Source: Carex sylvatica (lineage: Eukaryota > Streptophyta > Magnoliopsida > Poales > Cyperaceae). Taken from it: DNA of 64,000 bases. The notes under the pieces are model-generated. The model was not told the origin of the DNA and did not search any database. It saw nothing but the letters and a program-made list of their open reading frames with translations. Numbering within the stretch: the first letter of the stretch is position 1; each line of letters starts with the position of its first letter. This document shows positions 34,976-46,477 of this stretch, one piece after another. The stretch spans positions 1 through 64,000 of the forward strand of contig CAXKVR010000380.1 in the NCBI GenBank assembly GCA_964058845.1, written 5' to 3'. The translations under genes were made by a program, and so were the position numbers.

Positions 34976-36328
34976 ATGGGATCGAACCAAGGCGGCGTGA
35001 TGGCGGACGTGCTCTCCAAGGGCCGCGACAATTGCTACAAGGTAACAACGCATCTCTCTCTCTCTCACTCTCGATCTCGATCGAGATTTGATCTTTTTCT
35101 TCTCTTGTTATCATTGAAGGCGAGGGATGCGTTCTACGCGTGCGTAGAGAAGGAGGCCGACAAGCAGCCAACGGAGATCGCCACCGCAGGGTTGCTCTTC
35201 CCTTCTCAGTGCAAACAGTCACGTGCTCTCTACGTCTCCTCCTGCCGCGCCTCCTGGGTACCTCATCTCCTCGTCCTCTTAATTCCTTTTAACAGAGCAG
35301 TTTTTGGGTTCATACAGCGCTTGAACCATATGCAGCGTTGTTTTCATTCTGTACACCGTGCACTGCATGAAGCCAAAACTGCTATGCTAAAATCTTTACC
35401 TTTTTTTAGACTGTGCTCCAGAGTAGTGTCTAAGGAAAGAAAATGGGAAGGAGAGGTGTAAGCCAAAACTGCTCTGTTAAAATCCGGCTGAATTGACTGC
35501 TTTTCTGGTCCAAATAATGAAAACAAACTGGATTATAAGCAGTTCTAATTTTTTCGATTGAACTTTGCCTGTTTGGCCTGATTTCTACCGTCATGTGAAC
35601 TAATTTGGTACTGGTATATAGCAGGTGGTACCAGCCACTATTCATGTCAGTATTCTTCCTTGAGTGAGGCTATGGTACTTTGCAAAGGGCGGATCGGTCC
35701 ATGCTATGGATTCATATCAATTGTTTTTAAAGCCAAACTGTCAATCTGAACCGTTCAACATGATCTCCACATGAAAATGTACTTGGAAACCAAATTTTGT
35801 ATTTTTTTACAATTATTTTACTATTTTTTTAGACAAGTACAAAATCACATTATGTAAAGATTCTGAACCATCCGAAAGTGGTGATTTTCTGTTTATCTTA
35901 ATACATAGTGAAAAAAGTTCTAATTAGAAATTTAGTCTCTTAGTTTATTTTCATATGGACATCATGTTGAATGGTTCCGATCAAATATTTGGATTTTTAA
36001 AATGAAGTTATGAATCCAAATCATGGACTGATCCGTGATTTGCAAAGTACTATGGCACTCTTCTTCCTTTCATGTTTTAATTTAGTATGTTGCAGATTAG
36101 GGAACTGTATTGCCTTTCCCAGTAGAAAATTAAACTTTAGTTAATTACACCATAAATTTTCTTCAATGCTTTGAAAGCCCAACTGATCCTTTACCATGTA
36201 ATAATATTTAGGTGAGGCATTTTGATAGACAGTTCTGTGCAAGGAAGCGTGTACAGCGGCTTCTTGATTCTGATGATTCGAGGCGGGGCCCGATGACGCT
36301 CCCACAGCCTTCTACTTTCAAAACCTAA
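34976..36328 (+). CDS. COA6: COA6-like cytochrome c oxidase assembly factor (3 exons, 106 aa)
   Basis: Exons 34976-35041, 35120-35257 and 36212-36328 (stop TAA) join in frame across GT-AG introns of 78 and 954 bp. The protein is a twin-cysteine CHCH protein: C20-X9-C30 (in NCYKARDAFYAC) and C53-X10-C64. That CX9C/CX10C pairing is the mark of the COA6 family, and plant COA6-like proteins also end in a basic tail and a PLxLPQP-type motif, here LPQPSTF. Family members are imported into the mitochondrial intermembrane space by the Mia40 disulfide relay and help deliver copper to the CuA site of COX2. There is no presequence, as expected for that route. The start is the first ATG in frame, and M9 in VMADVLSK is an alternative. 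Intron 2 carries two MITEs but the splice sites are intact, so the gene looks functional. Convergent with CCR; 1.15 kb separates the stops. Confidence 0.9.
35287..35482. mobile_element. MITE in COA6-like intron 2, TTTTAACAGAGCAGTTTT family
   Basis: Perfect 18-bp inverted ends TTTTAACAGAGCAGTTTT and AAAACTGCTCTGTTAAAA are flanked by TCC on each side (35284-35286 and 35483-35485), possibly a 3-bp target duplication. An inner partial copy of the end, CCAAAACTGCTATGCTAAAA, lies near 35373. It starts only 30 bp inside the intron. Confidence 0.75.
35688..36038. mobile_element. MULE-type family A MITE in COA6-like intron 2 (TSD TTTGCAAAG)
   Basis: Imperfect inverted ends GGCGGATCGGTCCATGCTAT and (inverse) TCACGGATCAGTCCATGATT carry a perfect 9-bp duplication TTTGCAAAG (35679-35687 and 36039-36047). 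Family A interior: CCGTTCAACATGATCTCCAC at left and GGACATCATGTTGAATGGTT at right. The 3' splice acceptor lies 164 bp downstream and is untouched. This element gives the clearest 9-bp duplication for family A. Confidence 0.85.
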
Positions 36329-36676
36329 CTTTTTCTATAAGTTTATTGTATTATTTTTTCATTTTTTTTTTTGTTTAGTGAGCTTTTAGTTGTGGATATC
36401 TGTACTGTGTATGTACTCTTATGAAGCACCTAGTGGTTATCTTGAAGAGATAATATCTCAATTGATATGAGAACAAATCATGTGGAGATTCTATTGATGC
36501 ATTTGCATGTGCTTTTTATTTTTGTCATGTTTAGTATGACCATTTTTTAAGCAACTTACAAGTGCTTAATTTGTTGCTGAAATGGAGTTTATGCATAAAT
36601 GCTTAGAGCATTTCAGTTGTATGCATGAGTGGTTCTTTGGTTGGAGAATCATAACACAACTACTTGTATGTACATA
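36329..36676. other. 3' flank of the COA6-like gene
   Basis: Presumably its 3' UTR and terminator region. No AATAAA lies close to the stop, and plant polyadenylation signals are often non-canonical. Nothing else was recognised. Confidence 0.4.
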
Positions 36677-37052
36677 GGTTGGTTTGGTTGAATTGTTGAA
36701 TTACTTCGGTTTTTTATATTTGGTTCGGTTTATTTTTTTCTAGTTCGGTTCAATCCAACGAATCGATTGATATTTATTTAAATTTACTTGTTATTTACTT
36801 GAATTGCTTCGGTTTGATCTTTCTTATTTCAGTTCAATTGATATATATGTTGATATTTATTTCTATGATTATCAAATGTATGTGTAATTGTGTATGTATT
36901 GTGTTTTGACCTTTAAAATTAATCTCTTCTTTCGGTTCAATCAAACAAATTGAAATTTTGGTTTTTTTTTTGATACAACTATACATTTAACAAATTCAAT
37001 CAAACAAATTAAAATTTTATTTGGTTTTCAATAATTAAACTGAACCAATCAT
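36677..37052. mobile_element. hAT-like element with GGTTCGGTTT interior
   Basis: TAGGTTGGTTTGGTTGAATT at left pairs loosely with TAAACTGAACCAATCA at right. TTCGGTTCAATCC, GGTTCGGTTT and AGTTCGGTTC strings fill the left part. It resembles 27551-28051. No target duplication was seen. It occupies the space between the two convergent genes. Confidence 0.45.
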
Positions 37053-37475
37053 TAGCTTGCATCAAAAAAAAATTTAAGGACAATTTATTAAAAAAAAATT
37101 AATTTTTTTTATTTAATATTGGTATTTTCAATGCTAGATATGAACCAAAATGTCTCAGAATTATAAGCATTGATAATTATAATATCATAACCTAGCGCAA
37201 GTCTTATCAGAAAATCAACAAATTAATTTAGTCAACAAATTAATTTAGCACAAATTTACGAATAGGAAATATGTAATTTTTTTACCAAGCCAAACATCAT
37301 TAGCTTGCATCAAAATACCAGATTGAAAGTTTTTTCAGTACAACATAGATTTGCAACACTACCACATACTTACAAATCACAGCTTCTCCATTACACAACA
37401 GAGGAAAAGCATGCCATAATTAAGTTACATAAATTAACATCTCTTCTTTTTTTAAACTTTTTTGAAGAAATAACA
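37053..37475 (-). other. 3' flank of CCR
   Basis: Probable 3' UTR of the reductase gene. AATAAA on the minus strand occurs at 37084-37089, some 390 nt past the stop, and is a distant candidate signal. A 20-bp direct repeat ATCATTAGCTTGCATCAAAA occurs at 37048-37067 and 37296-37315. Confidence 0.4.
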
Positions 37476-40400
37476 CTAATTGAGCATGAAATTTGCCGAG
37501 AAGTGATTTGATGGACTCATGATGGGAATATGGCCTTTCTCTTGGAGGCTCTTCACCGTTTCATATAACGACTCTGACACCGGCGTGAACTCCAATCCGA
37601 GGTCTCTTAGACGCTTGTTCGATATCTTGTATGGTTGCTTCCTAGGGTTCACTTCATCAGAGCATCTGCATTAACAAGCAAAAAATTATTACCATGTCAA
37701 AAGAAAATTTACCAAAAACAAAAGAAACAAATGTTACCAAAACAAAATGAGGGAAAAAAAATTTGGAGTAGATAGTTTTTTTATGTAGGCCCAATGGGCC
37801 AAGGTAAAGCCCAAGAAGGAATGTAGATGGTGATTGCATGACGTAATCACTAGGTAAGCTATAGGTGGCACATTGTGGTACAGTCACTTCATAGTGCCAC
37901 GTGTAACCCACCAACCATGCAAGTATATATCAGAGCAAGGCTCCTCTTTAAGCCACAGCCATAGCATGGTTTGTCTTACTGGGGACTAAAGCAAAATGTA
38001 AAGATATGAGATATCTTTTCTTGAACAGGACATTTGCACCATTATAATTTTTAACAATAATTAAGAAATGTTAGGTTAACTTAAAGTTGTTTAATCCATT
38101 ATTAATTTATAGAAGACTCTTAAAACCTTGTGGAAGCTTTCTAATGTGATAAGATTGTTAGCAAACTTAACAATTACAAATAAATTTTGCATATACACTG
38201 AAAATACTTGTAATTTTATTTAAGAAATCTTAATCAAATTTTAGAAACATATCCCCTTAATCTTCTATGTATTAATTAGTGGCCTAAGAAAACAACAAAA
38301 CAAGAGAGGAACAGAAAGTGACTTTTTTTTTTTCCTTTGGTAAAATCAAAAGAAAAAACACTAGGTATCTAAGTGCCTCAACCACCTCATGCATCCCACC
38401 AACTCCAACATATACTTACAACAAGCATTCCTTCTTCTATGTCTCTCTCACACCAATAATTTTACCAAACTGTCAAAAGGTTCATTAATTGTTTTTATAA
38501 TTTGTTTGATGGTACATGCATGCATTGTTGAACTTTCACAGACTAATTTGTGGCTTCTTAGAAATATTTTGATCAGCTAGAAGACCTTCAATTTATGTGA
38601 AGGATTAGTCAACTTAGATCATGTGAACAATATTTGCCAAAATTGATGGATTTTCTCTAAATTTCCTTACCACCACACATGTTTGCCAATAAGGAAGTAC
38701 CAAGATATGGTTAAGTTCTTAAGCCCAACACGGTACTATTAAAAAATATCAACCTGTCAGAGTATGTAATTGACTTAGTGCATGCAAACAATATTTGCTA
38801 AAATTGGTGGATCAATTATCTCTAAATTTCCTCTCCACCAGACATGTCAATTAATATAAGGAAAGTTCCAAGATATTACTGAGTTCTTAATAATTACCTC
38901 AACATGATACTATTAAAATTTATCAAAATATCATTGTATATGTTGACATAATATATAGATATTCTCTCATTGACCATTTGTTTTACACACATATCAAGTT
39001 GTACAAAATTTAATTACATACCTAACATATCTGCATGTTTAAAAGCCTGTCTAAAGTTATATGGTTTTAAAAAAAATTCCAAATTTATTGTATTTGAAAA
39101 AAAAGATTATTCTGTTTTGTATGTATTTCTTACTCTCATTTCCAGTACTATAGCTAGTGTACCAGATAGTTTTCTTGTCAGCAAGTTGGAGTGAGTTGGT
39201 TCAACTGAAAGTCTGAAACAACAACACTACCTCAAATTTTGTTCCCTTCTTTGCTCTAGTTTGTTTCTTACCTACCAAAAGTGAACCTAAATGATTACTA
39301 TGATTCTACTTCTTTCATTCAATTCAGTGCACGCCTTCTCTATCTCCCATCCTCCTATCTACTCCTCTTATCTTTTAATCCACACACAATCCAAATGGCC
39401 TTGTTACATTATCCACAGATATCTATCTAGTACGTATTAAATAATATATATATGTGAATAATCTCCAATATCTCTTTCACACTCCAACGTTTCTTATGAT
39501 TTTGGTTGCTATATTTTTCTTACCATCAATTATTTATCAAATTAATTGTACACTACTTATATTATTTTATATTAAGAATTTTACAACCTAGTATTTGAAT
39601 GAGAGTTGGTGACCTGTCATGAGGAAGTACATACGTAGAGATTATGACTAAAGGATTGTTATATTATATAAATATATAAATTACATCAGATATGTTGTAA
39701 TTTTATTGGGGATATCTAATGTGGACATGCTGTTTTTGCTACTATATTTTATCTTCTGGAAACAATAAAATTGTTACAGTAATCATTAACACAAAATTTT
39801 ACATATTAAAGTTTTAAAAAACAAGGTCTTGCACTTACTTGGTAGGGATGGGGTACTCCGGGAAGTACTTGGCGAGGATGCGAACCACATCTTCCCGATG
39901 GAGAACCGTCTCGGCGCATAAATACCGACCCGACGCCTCCTCCGCCTCAAAGACTCTGACATGCGCTTGCGCCACGTCTCGCACATCAACGTAAGCCTGC
40001 ACGGCATTAGTGTATTTCTTTGCCGAGCCATCAAGGTACTTAAGTATGTGCATGATGCTTGCATTGATTGTGTTCTGAAGAAGTGGTCCGATCACAAGGA
40101 CCGGGTTTACCACAACCAAGTCGATGCCTCTCTCCTTCGCAGCCTGCACGGCCGCCTGCTCAGCCACGGCCTTGCCATAGCAGTACCAGTTCTGAGGAGA
40201 ACAGGGAACTTTTGTTATTTTGATGTCATAAAAAAATATGTAGTAAAATTTTATTTTTTATTTAGGAAAGGTGAGAAACTTCAAATAATTAGAAAAAAAA
40301 AATCACCAACCAACTCACTTGAAAAATACTCTCCTACTAATTCAACATTAAGACAATATCATTTGTGGACTAAAATAGAGACGAAAAGGCGTAATTATAA

Positions 40401-41395
40401 CAATTAAACTAAGTCAGATGTAAAGAAGCAAAAGTTTGTAGGAAACAATAAAATATACGTGGCACATATTAATTTTAGTACAAAAAAGGGAGAAGTTTAT
40501 ACGTTACAACTTAAACTTGAAAAGAACCAGATTAATTACTAAAATGCTACATATTAACTTGAGTAGGTCCATGAGGTCGACAAGAGCAAACAGTACCTTG
40601 TTAAAGGTTTGGTAAATAATTAAAACATTTTAATCATTATTTAAAGCCCTTCTAAAAGTTTGGAGTATAATGGTAGGCTTACAAATACATGTTGTAGCTA
40701 GTTACCTTTGTTTTCTTGCAGAACTCAAGATCACTCCAGCACGATTCGTCGACAACTACATCCGGTCCACGGTTCGGGTTCATTGTCACCGCTCCTATAG
40801 AGGAAGTGAACACAACTCGACGAACCGTGCCAACTTCAGCAGCCGCATCTATCACATATCCGGTGCCTCTCACCGCTGGCTCTACCATTTGCTCCTGTGG
40901 AAACATTAACCAAACATCTTCCTATAATTAGAACCTTGTAAAAACTAATAAAATGAAGTGCATGTATCAATTAGCAAATATGATTTTGACATGGTTCATA
41001 CCGGGTCGTCCGTAACTGGCGATGCCGTGTGAAACACACCTTGACAATCTTCGATAGCGAGGCGAAGTGCGTTGTAGTCAAGCAAGTCGGCTTTGCATAA
41101 TATAAGCCTCTCTTTTGCACCATCAAGGGCCTTCAAGTGATCATTCTTTGGGTCATCTAAAAAAGATAAAAAACAAAAATATAAATATCATCAGTTGTCT
41201 ATGCATGTTATGTTAAACAAATGAATGTAAGCAAGAACATGCATTACCTGGGTTCCTCACTGTTCCCTTTACAGTGTAACCCTTTTCTAAGAGAAGCTTA
41301 ACAAGCCAAGAGGCTATGTAACCTCCTGCACCAGTAACACAGACGGTTTTTGCTTCTGCACCAGCTAAGGTGGTAAGGTGATCTCCAACGGTCAT
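37476..41395 (-). CDS. CCR: Cinnamoyl-CoA reductase (5 exons, 344 aa)
   Basis: Reduces hydroxycinnamoyl-CoA thioesters (feruloyl-CoA and relatives) to aldehydes with NADPH, in the cytosol: the entry step of monolignol/lignin synthesis. Exons, in order of transcription: 41395-41248, 41156-41002, 40894-40706, 40191-39839 and 37665-37476. All introns are GT-AG (91, 107, 514 and 2173 bp) and the 1035 nt stay in frame to TAG. Extended short-chain dehydrogenase fold: NADP-binding TGAGGYIA (T21-A28), with R47 in VRNP for NADPH preference. FTSSIGAV (130-137) supplies the catalytic Ser. The CCR signature KNWYCYGK (164-171) supplies Tyr167 and Lys171 of the YxxxK pair. Length and five-exon layout fit true CCRs rather than CCR-like proteins. 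The first ATG is used, as MTV directly precedes the family N-terminus. Intron 4 is unusually long and holds a 161-bp tandem duplication. Probably functional. Confidence 0.95.
38609..38930. repeat. 161-bp tandem duplication in CCR intron 4
   Basis: TCAACTTAGATCATGTGAAC...AATATTTGCCAAAATTGATG (38609 on) recurs as TTGACTTAGTGCATGCAAAC...AATATTTGCTAAAATTGGTG (38770 on). Later blocks, TCTCTAAATTTCCT, CACCA.ACATGT and TACTATTAAAA, follow in the same order in both copies. Confidence 0.75.
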
Positions 41396-41563
41396 TTTGT
41401 TAATTCAAGTATTCTTTTAAGTTTGTTTTGTTGGTGTGGTATGATAATAAAAAGGTTTCAGTTGTAGAAGCTGAATGAAAAAGTTTGTACTTTGAGAGCA
41501 AGAGAAGAGAGTAGTACTGCTTTGGTGAGATGATCAGGTAGAGAATTGTGCTGGGTCGGTGGA

Positions 41564-41680
41564 TTTGGTAGGATTTGGGATGGAATAGGTATGGTTATAA
41601 AGGATTGAAAAAGGGAATAAGGTGCGTGGCATATGTTAAGAGTGAGGTGAGAGGCGGTAGGTGAAATAATGATAATTGGC
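41564..41680 (-). promoter_or_regulatory. CCR proximal promoter: TATA box, AC-I element, CCAAT box
   Basis: Read on the minus strand, CCTTTATAACC (41604-41594) is a TATA-like box about 200 nt before the ATG. ACCTACC (41662-41656) is an exact AC-I element, and CCAAT (41679-41675) lies just beyond it. TCCTACC occurs again near 41564. AC elements are the binding sites of lignin MYB factors (the MYB46/MYB83 and MYB58/63 class) in phenylpropanoid promoters. The motifs are seen; their use here is inferred. Confidence 0.65.
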
Positions 41681-41779
41681 TTTTGTTGTAAGATTGAATC
41701 AACTGCAAATTAACTATCATTTTCTTAAGGTATCTATACTACTACTAGTTGCTTTTTGTGTCTCGGTCATGCATGTCCT

Positions 41780-41781
<2 letters not shown>

Positions 41782-41817
<36 letters not shown>
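41782..41817. repeat. (TA)n microsatellite upstream of CCR
   Basis: About 18 uninterrupted TA units, 390 bp upstream of the CCR start codon. Confidence 0.95.
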
Positions 41818-41819
<2 letters not shown>

Positions 41820-42451
41820 TTTACATGCTTTTGTATTAATTAACAAATGAATAGATATATATACTCCATGATTTTGGTGAGATATTGTTGTTACTCATTA
41901 TGTTTGTATCATTATTTTATAAGAAAGCAAAGCATTATTTTACTTAAACGTGTTTTCATCAGATAATTATATATTACTGATTTTTTTATTGTACGTAAAA
42001 TATGGTGTAAAGAAAAGAAGCATTGCTTATACATTTGAACACAGAAGAACAGTAGGAATTCTATTTATTTGCACGTGTGTAACAGTGTAAGATTCCGAAA
42101 GAATTAATTTCAATTACCTATATATTGTAGTCATTGCATTAATATATATTAATTAGTTAAAGTGATTGTGGTTATATATACATCCTAATTAAATAAGAGC
42201 TCTGACACAATAGCTTGAAAATGTGAATAAAAAAAATGTACAAGTTAAAAAAAAAGAATATTCCTAAGATGGCAGGCATTCCATCTCTTGCCATCCTATC
42301 TATATATAAACAAAACAAAAAAAATCTTATTTATCAAAAATCGTTTAAAAGATTAAGAAGTTGCTACTTAGGAGATTCAAGTTATTTTTGGAAATAGGCT
42401 AAGTTTGTAGAGTACTTTGCATGAAAGTGAAAGGAATACAGAAAGAGGCCA

Positions 42452-42458
42452 ACCAACC
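42452..42458 (+). promoter_or_regulatory. AC-II-like element upstream of CCR
   Basis: ACCAACC on the plus strand, within CCAACCAACCAAC, about 1.06 kb upstream of the CCR start and opposite to its orientation. A single 7-mer can occur by chance, so its role is uncertain. Confidence 0.3.
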
Positions 42459-43172
42459 AACAAGCTGGATTTGATTGGAATTGGAGGAGGTAAAGGGGAC
42501 TAGGGAAGGTAGTTCATGTTTAAGTACTGCTCTAGAATTATTTTGAATTAATGCTCATAAAATTTGAACTATACATTTGATAATAACTTGGTCTATTAAC
42601 TTGGATACTTCAGCCAAATAATTTTGGAGTTGGTAAACTTAATTGTCAATTATTAGGTATAGATCAATTAGAGTTTATGGGTTAATAGTGTAGCTAGTTT
42701 ATGTTACATATCATATGAAAAACTTGACATTATAATTGAAAATTTTGATCACAGATTCGAAATTCAGATGAAAGATTCATATATTGATTAAAACACTTAG
42801 AGAATTTGATTCCAATTTTACTAAAAAAATTACATATAGAAATTGAATATATAATAGTTTATGTATTGTGTCAATACTATTATATAATATACATACTTCT
42901 GGACAAAATGATAAATAAACAAGTAAATTAAGTATATATCAACTATATTCTTCAAAAATGTGTATGAAAAGTATCTAAGCAGAAAATATTTGTAAATTGC
43001 TACTAATATTTTAGTAGTAAATAATTCAACAATAGTAGCCCAACAAATTTTGAATAAGTCCTAACTCGAGTTATGTAGCTAGGATGGTTAACATTGCTAA
43101 ATCAAAGTTTAGGTAAAGAAGATCCCATTAAAAATTCTAGGAGAACCATTCTTGAGTAGCAATAGAAGGAAG

Positions 43173-43179
43173 GGTAGGT
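43173..43179 (-). promoter_or_regulatory. Distal AC-I-like element upstream of CCR
   Basis: GGTAGGT, that is ACCTACC on the minus strand, 1.78 kb upstream of the CCR start codon. Probably too far to matter alone. Confidence 0.25.
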
Positions 43180-44162
43180 GAAAAGGTCAAAACTTTGAAT
43201 CTAATCTTTGTGGCCAAATATGTAACAAGTCCTATCGTAGTAAAAAAATACGTTGAATACACTTTATATTTGTAGAAGTCAAGATTCACGAGGAATAAGT
43301 TTTTAGAACAAAGCAAACAAATTTCAAGAAAAAATTCAAATGAAACTTTTATTTGTAGAGTTTGTAAGCAGTAGAATATAAGTATTTATAATTAATTGTA
43401 CAGATAAATACGTTTTCATGTTATAAAATTAAGTCATACTAAAAAAATAGTTGATTATAGTTTTGTTTAACAAATAGCCATGTAATGGAAAAGAACCGGA
43501 AATTAAAATTTGAAATATGACATTCAGCAAGTTTATTTCTTCTAAACTCTAATTCAGAGATGAATAAAATCGTTAATTTTCTACATGCAGTTCACTCTCT
43601 CCCACCTGTTCCTACCATTTTCAAAATCATTGGTTCTAAAACAAACACCTTTGGTCAATATACTGGTCACACACTTATTTTCCTCCACTATATAGTCTTT
43701 CTTTCCTCTAATTAATGTCAACATTGCATGTGAATCAAAGATCTAAAGATATGATTCCTTGCCACACTAAATTGCTACACGGAGCTCTGCACTAACATTG
43801 CCACATAAACACCAAAGTCAAGACAGGAGCACAGACCACCAATTTGTGGGAGAAAAAGAAGAAAGAAAAAAAAAGCAAATATAGCAACGACCGACCGGGA
43901 GCTGAGTAACAGAGGAATTGCGCCGATTGCCATCCACACACTCTCTCACGCTTTGTCCACAAATAAAAGGATACAAATGGGACCCACCAATAAGCATTCT
44001 TAGTGGAGCATCAAGTAGTGAGTGAAGTGTGTGTACAGTGCTGCAGTTATACAGGAGATAAATATTAAATTAAAAGATGGAAGGGACAAATGACATGACA
44101 AGCAAAAGAGGTTATTGATTAGAGATTCAAATCAGCTGAAATTATAAATACATGAACAGTAA

Positions 44163-44278
44163 TTCTGAAATTTCAAATTCAACCGTTGATCTGTTATGAG
44201 ATGCGTGCACAAAAAATTTAGCTGTTCCGAGATGCGTGCACAAAAAAAGTTGGACGGTTGAATTCAAAATTTCAGAAA
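44163..44278. mobile_element. Small foldback repeat
   Basis: TTCTGAAATTTCAAATTCAA at left pairs with TTGAATTCAAAATTTCAGAA at right. The inner arms carry GAGATGCGTGCACAAAAAA in direct repeat. A looser relative with ATTTTAAAC...GAGATTCGTGCATAAAAAAA lies at 44450-44530. Confidence 0.55.
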
Positions 44279-45034
44279 TTTCAGGGTTACGGTTTATCCA
44301 TTTGGATTTATTTGAATTCATTGATTAGTGCTTTGCTTTATATCAGTTGTTGTTTTTGCATTGAGCCTTGAGCTTGAATTCGGATTAGGTGAGGTGAAGG
44401 TAGGGTGATATTGGAACCAACTATGTTGTTCTCTGAATATGAGAGCAGGATTCTGCTATTTTAAACTTCACTGTTTATCTATATTGAGATTCGTGCATAA
44501 AAAAATTCAACGGTTAGATTTTGAATAATAGGGTCCTACTCTTCTATTTAAAGAGTAGCAAAGTCAGATCCGAGCATATTTGTCTAAACGTACAAGCTGT
44601 TGAATGTCAGCTTACATTAAGAAATTATACAAGCTTTTTTATGACATTTTAATTAGTAGACTATAAATGTATTAATAATTTAATTTTAACTATTAAATAG
44701 TTAAAAGTTTTAATATAGAGTCCGATACGGGTACGAAGGTCTGGAGTATCCGAGTAACATAGGTTAAAACTAACTGATAAATGTCACTGACATGCATTAA
44801 AAAATTTATAAGTTGTATTTATGACACTTTGGTAAACTATAGTTAAAATGAGAGAAAATGTATTAATTAATTTTAACTATTTAATCAAACAAAGATAAGT
44901 ACAAAAAAAATTGTTCTATTTTTAAGGCAAATTTTTAAATTTTGATAAGAAAATATTCACTATAATAAATATAAATCATACGAAAATTACATTTGTATAT
45001 CCTTTTCATTTAATATTTGAAACATTTATATCAT
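44279..45034. other. Intergenic DNA, nothing recognised
   Basis: Apart from the loose foldback near 44450-44530, there is only AT-rich sequence with no gene. Confidence 0.5.
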
Positions 45035-45042
45035 AGTATATC

Positions 45043-45728
45043 TAGGGGTGTAAACGGATACGGATAATCCGCTCCGTATTCGCTCCGTATTCGGAGATTA
45101 TCCGTATCCGGATTAAACGGATACGGATAATTGCGGATACGGATACGGATAATTTTATGAATGTGAATATCCGTATCGTATCCGTAATTATTCGGATCCG
45201 AAATTACTCCCAACCAACTTTAACTTTACTGCTCCGGATAGAAGTTGTTATATATTATTCCATATTCATTTCAGTTTTAGTTGTGGTATAAATGATAATC
45301 CAATATGGTTTTCAATTTAATATCTTTTTAGCTGGTGATAGTGCTACAATAACCCAATTTCATTTTGTTTTTACCTCAATTTCTTCATTCTCTATTCTTT
45401 TCCGTTTAAGACTTTAGTCCGTGAATGTAGTATGCTTTTAGTCTCTGCTAAATTGGTTTTAGTCATTGTTTCAATACAACAACAAGTCATTTTTTTGTAT
45501 CTTACAGTGCATAACTTAATTATCCGACAATTATCCGATCTGTATCCGTATTCGAATCTGTATCCGTTGATTATCCGCTCCGTATCCATATCCGTTTAAG
45601 GCGGATATGGTTTTAAGTTTTGATATCCGTTTACTATCCGTATCCGTATCCGTATCCGCTCATTGAAAAACGGATACGGATATGGTATTAGCATTATCCG
45701 CTCCGAATCCGCTCCGTTTACACCCCTA
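45043..45728. mobile_element. hAT-like MITE with GGATACGG interior (TSD AGTATATC)
   Basis: TAGGGGTGTAAACGGATACG and the inverse of CCGTTTACACCCCTA are the ends. A perfect 8-bp duplication AGTATATC flanks them (45035-45042 and 45729-45736). GGATACGGATAATTGCGGAT-type strings fill the left arm and TATCCGTATCCGTATCCG-type strings the right. It is non-coding. Confidence 0.88.
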
Positions 45729-45736
45729 AGTATATC

Positions 45737-46468
45737 CATCTGATTGAATGAATATGAATGATACAATAAAAACTTATTTTGTTCAACAAAGTTTCTATTA
45801 TTTTAATCACAAATTAATGTAATTTTTAAAGTTTTTTAAAGTTGATGAGCGACTGGTAACAAATAAATTTATGAGTTATTCTAGTGGAATCCATGTGTCA
45901 GTTGTAGGATCTTTGGGTGGTCATATATTTAAATAATTTTTTATTACAATCTGACATATATATACCTTTATTGAAAGTGATCCATATATTATAGATGCGT
46001 TTTTAAAAGTTTAAATTCTAGTGCCTCTGTTATGATGTAGATCTTGAATATGTACACTATAAGGAATATTTTTTTAATTAATGATATACCAAAATAAAAA
46101 TTTACTAACATTATATATTAAATTTCCTAGGGATGAAAAAAAAATTTCCATGCATGGTTGTTTGCCAATTAAATGCAACTATACGTGGCATGCATGTTGG
46201 CTCCATAATAAAAACATACCAAACTGAAAACAGCTGTGAGATTCAGATACCTAAAATGGATCACAGTTGTAATAGTGTCACTGACAAGGTGGTCCTACTC
46301 TTTTGATGCTTGTGAGATGATCTGTTTGGTAGCGGTTCTGAAACAAAATCGATCCAAGACAGACCCTGGAATCTGGCAACTTCGTTTCTTGTACATAAAC
46401 TATTCATGAAATTATCTCAAAAGTATAAACTATGAAGTACAAAGAACAGCATGCATGTGATTCATTGG
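45737..46468. other. Intergenic DNA, nothing recognised
   Basis: AT-rich and non-coding. Confidence 0.55.
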
Positions 46469-46477
46469 AAAAAAGTG

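Larger units (their letters stand above)
41818..44162. other. Upstream flank of CCR, otherwise empty
   Basis: No reading frame, splice pattern or transposon ends were recognised. A G-box-like GCACGTGT lies near 42072. The lack of MITEs over 2 kb contrasts with the rest of the window. Confidence 0.5.

Noticed and set aside
34964..35461. 165-codon continuous open frame over the COA6-like gene
   Set aside because: It reads through both introns. The spliced model restores the conserved CHCH protein; the read-through parts match nothing. The antisense frame at 34947-35222 is a shadow.
39961..40407. 148-codon plus-strand open frame
   Set aside because: It is antisense to CCR exon 4 and runs on into intron 3. 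It has no recognisable domain.
40670..40931. Plus-strand frames of 71-79 codons
   Set aside because: They are antisense to CCR exon 3.
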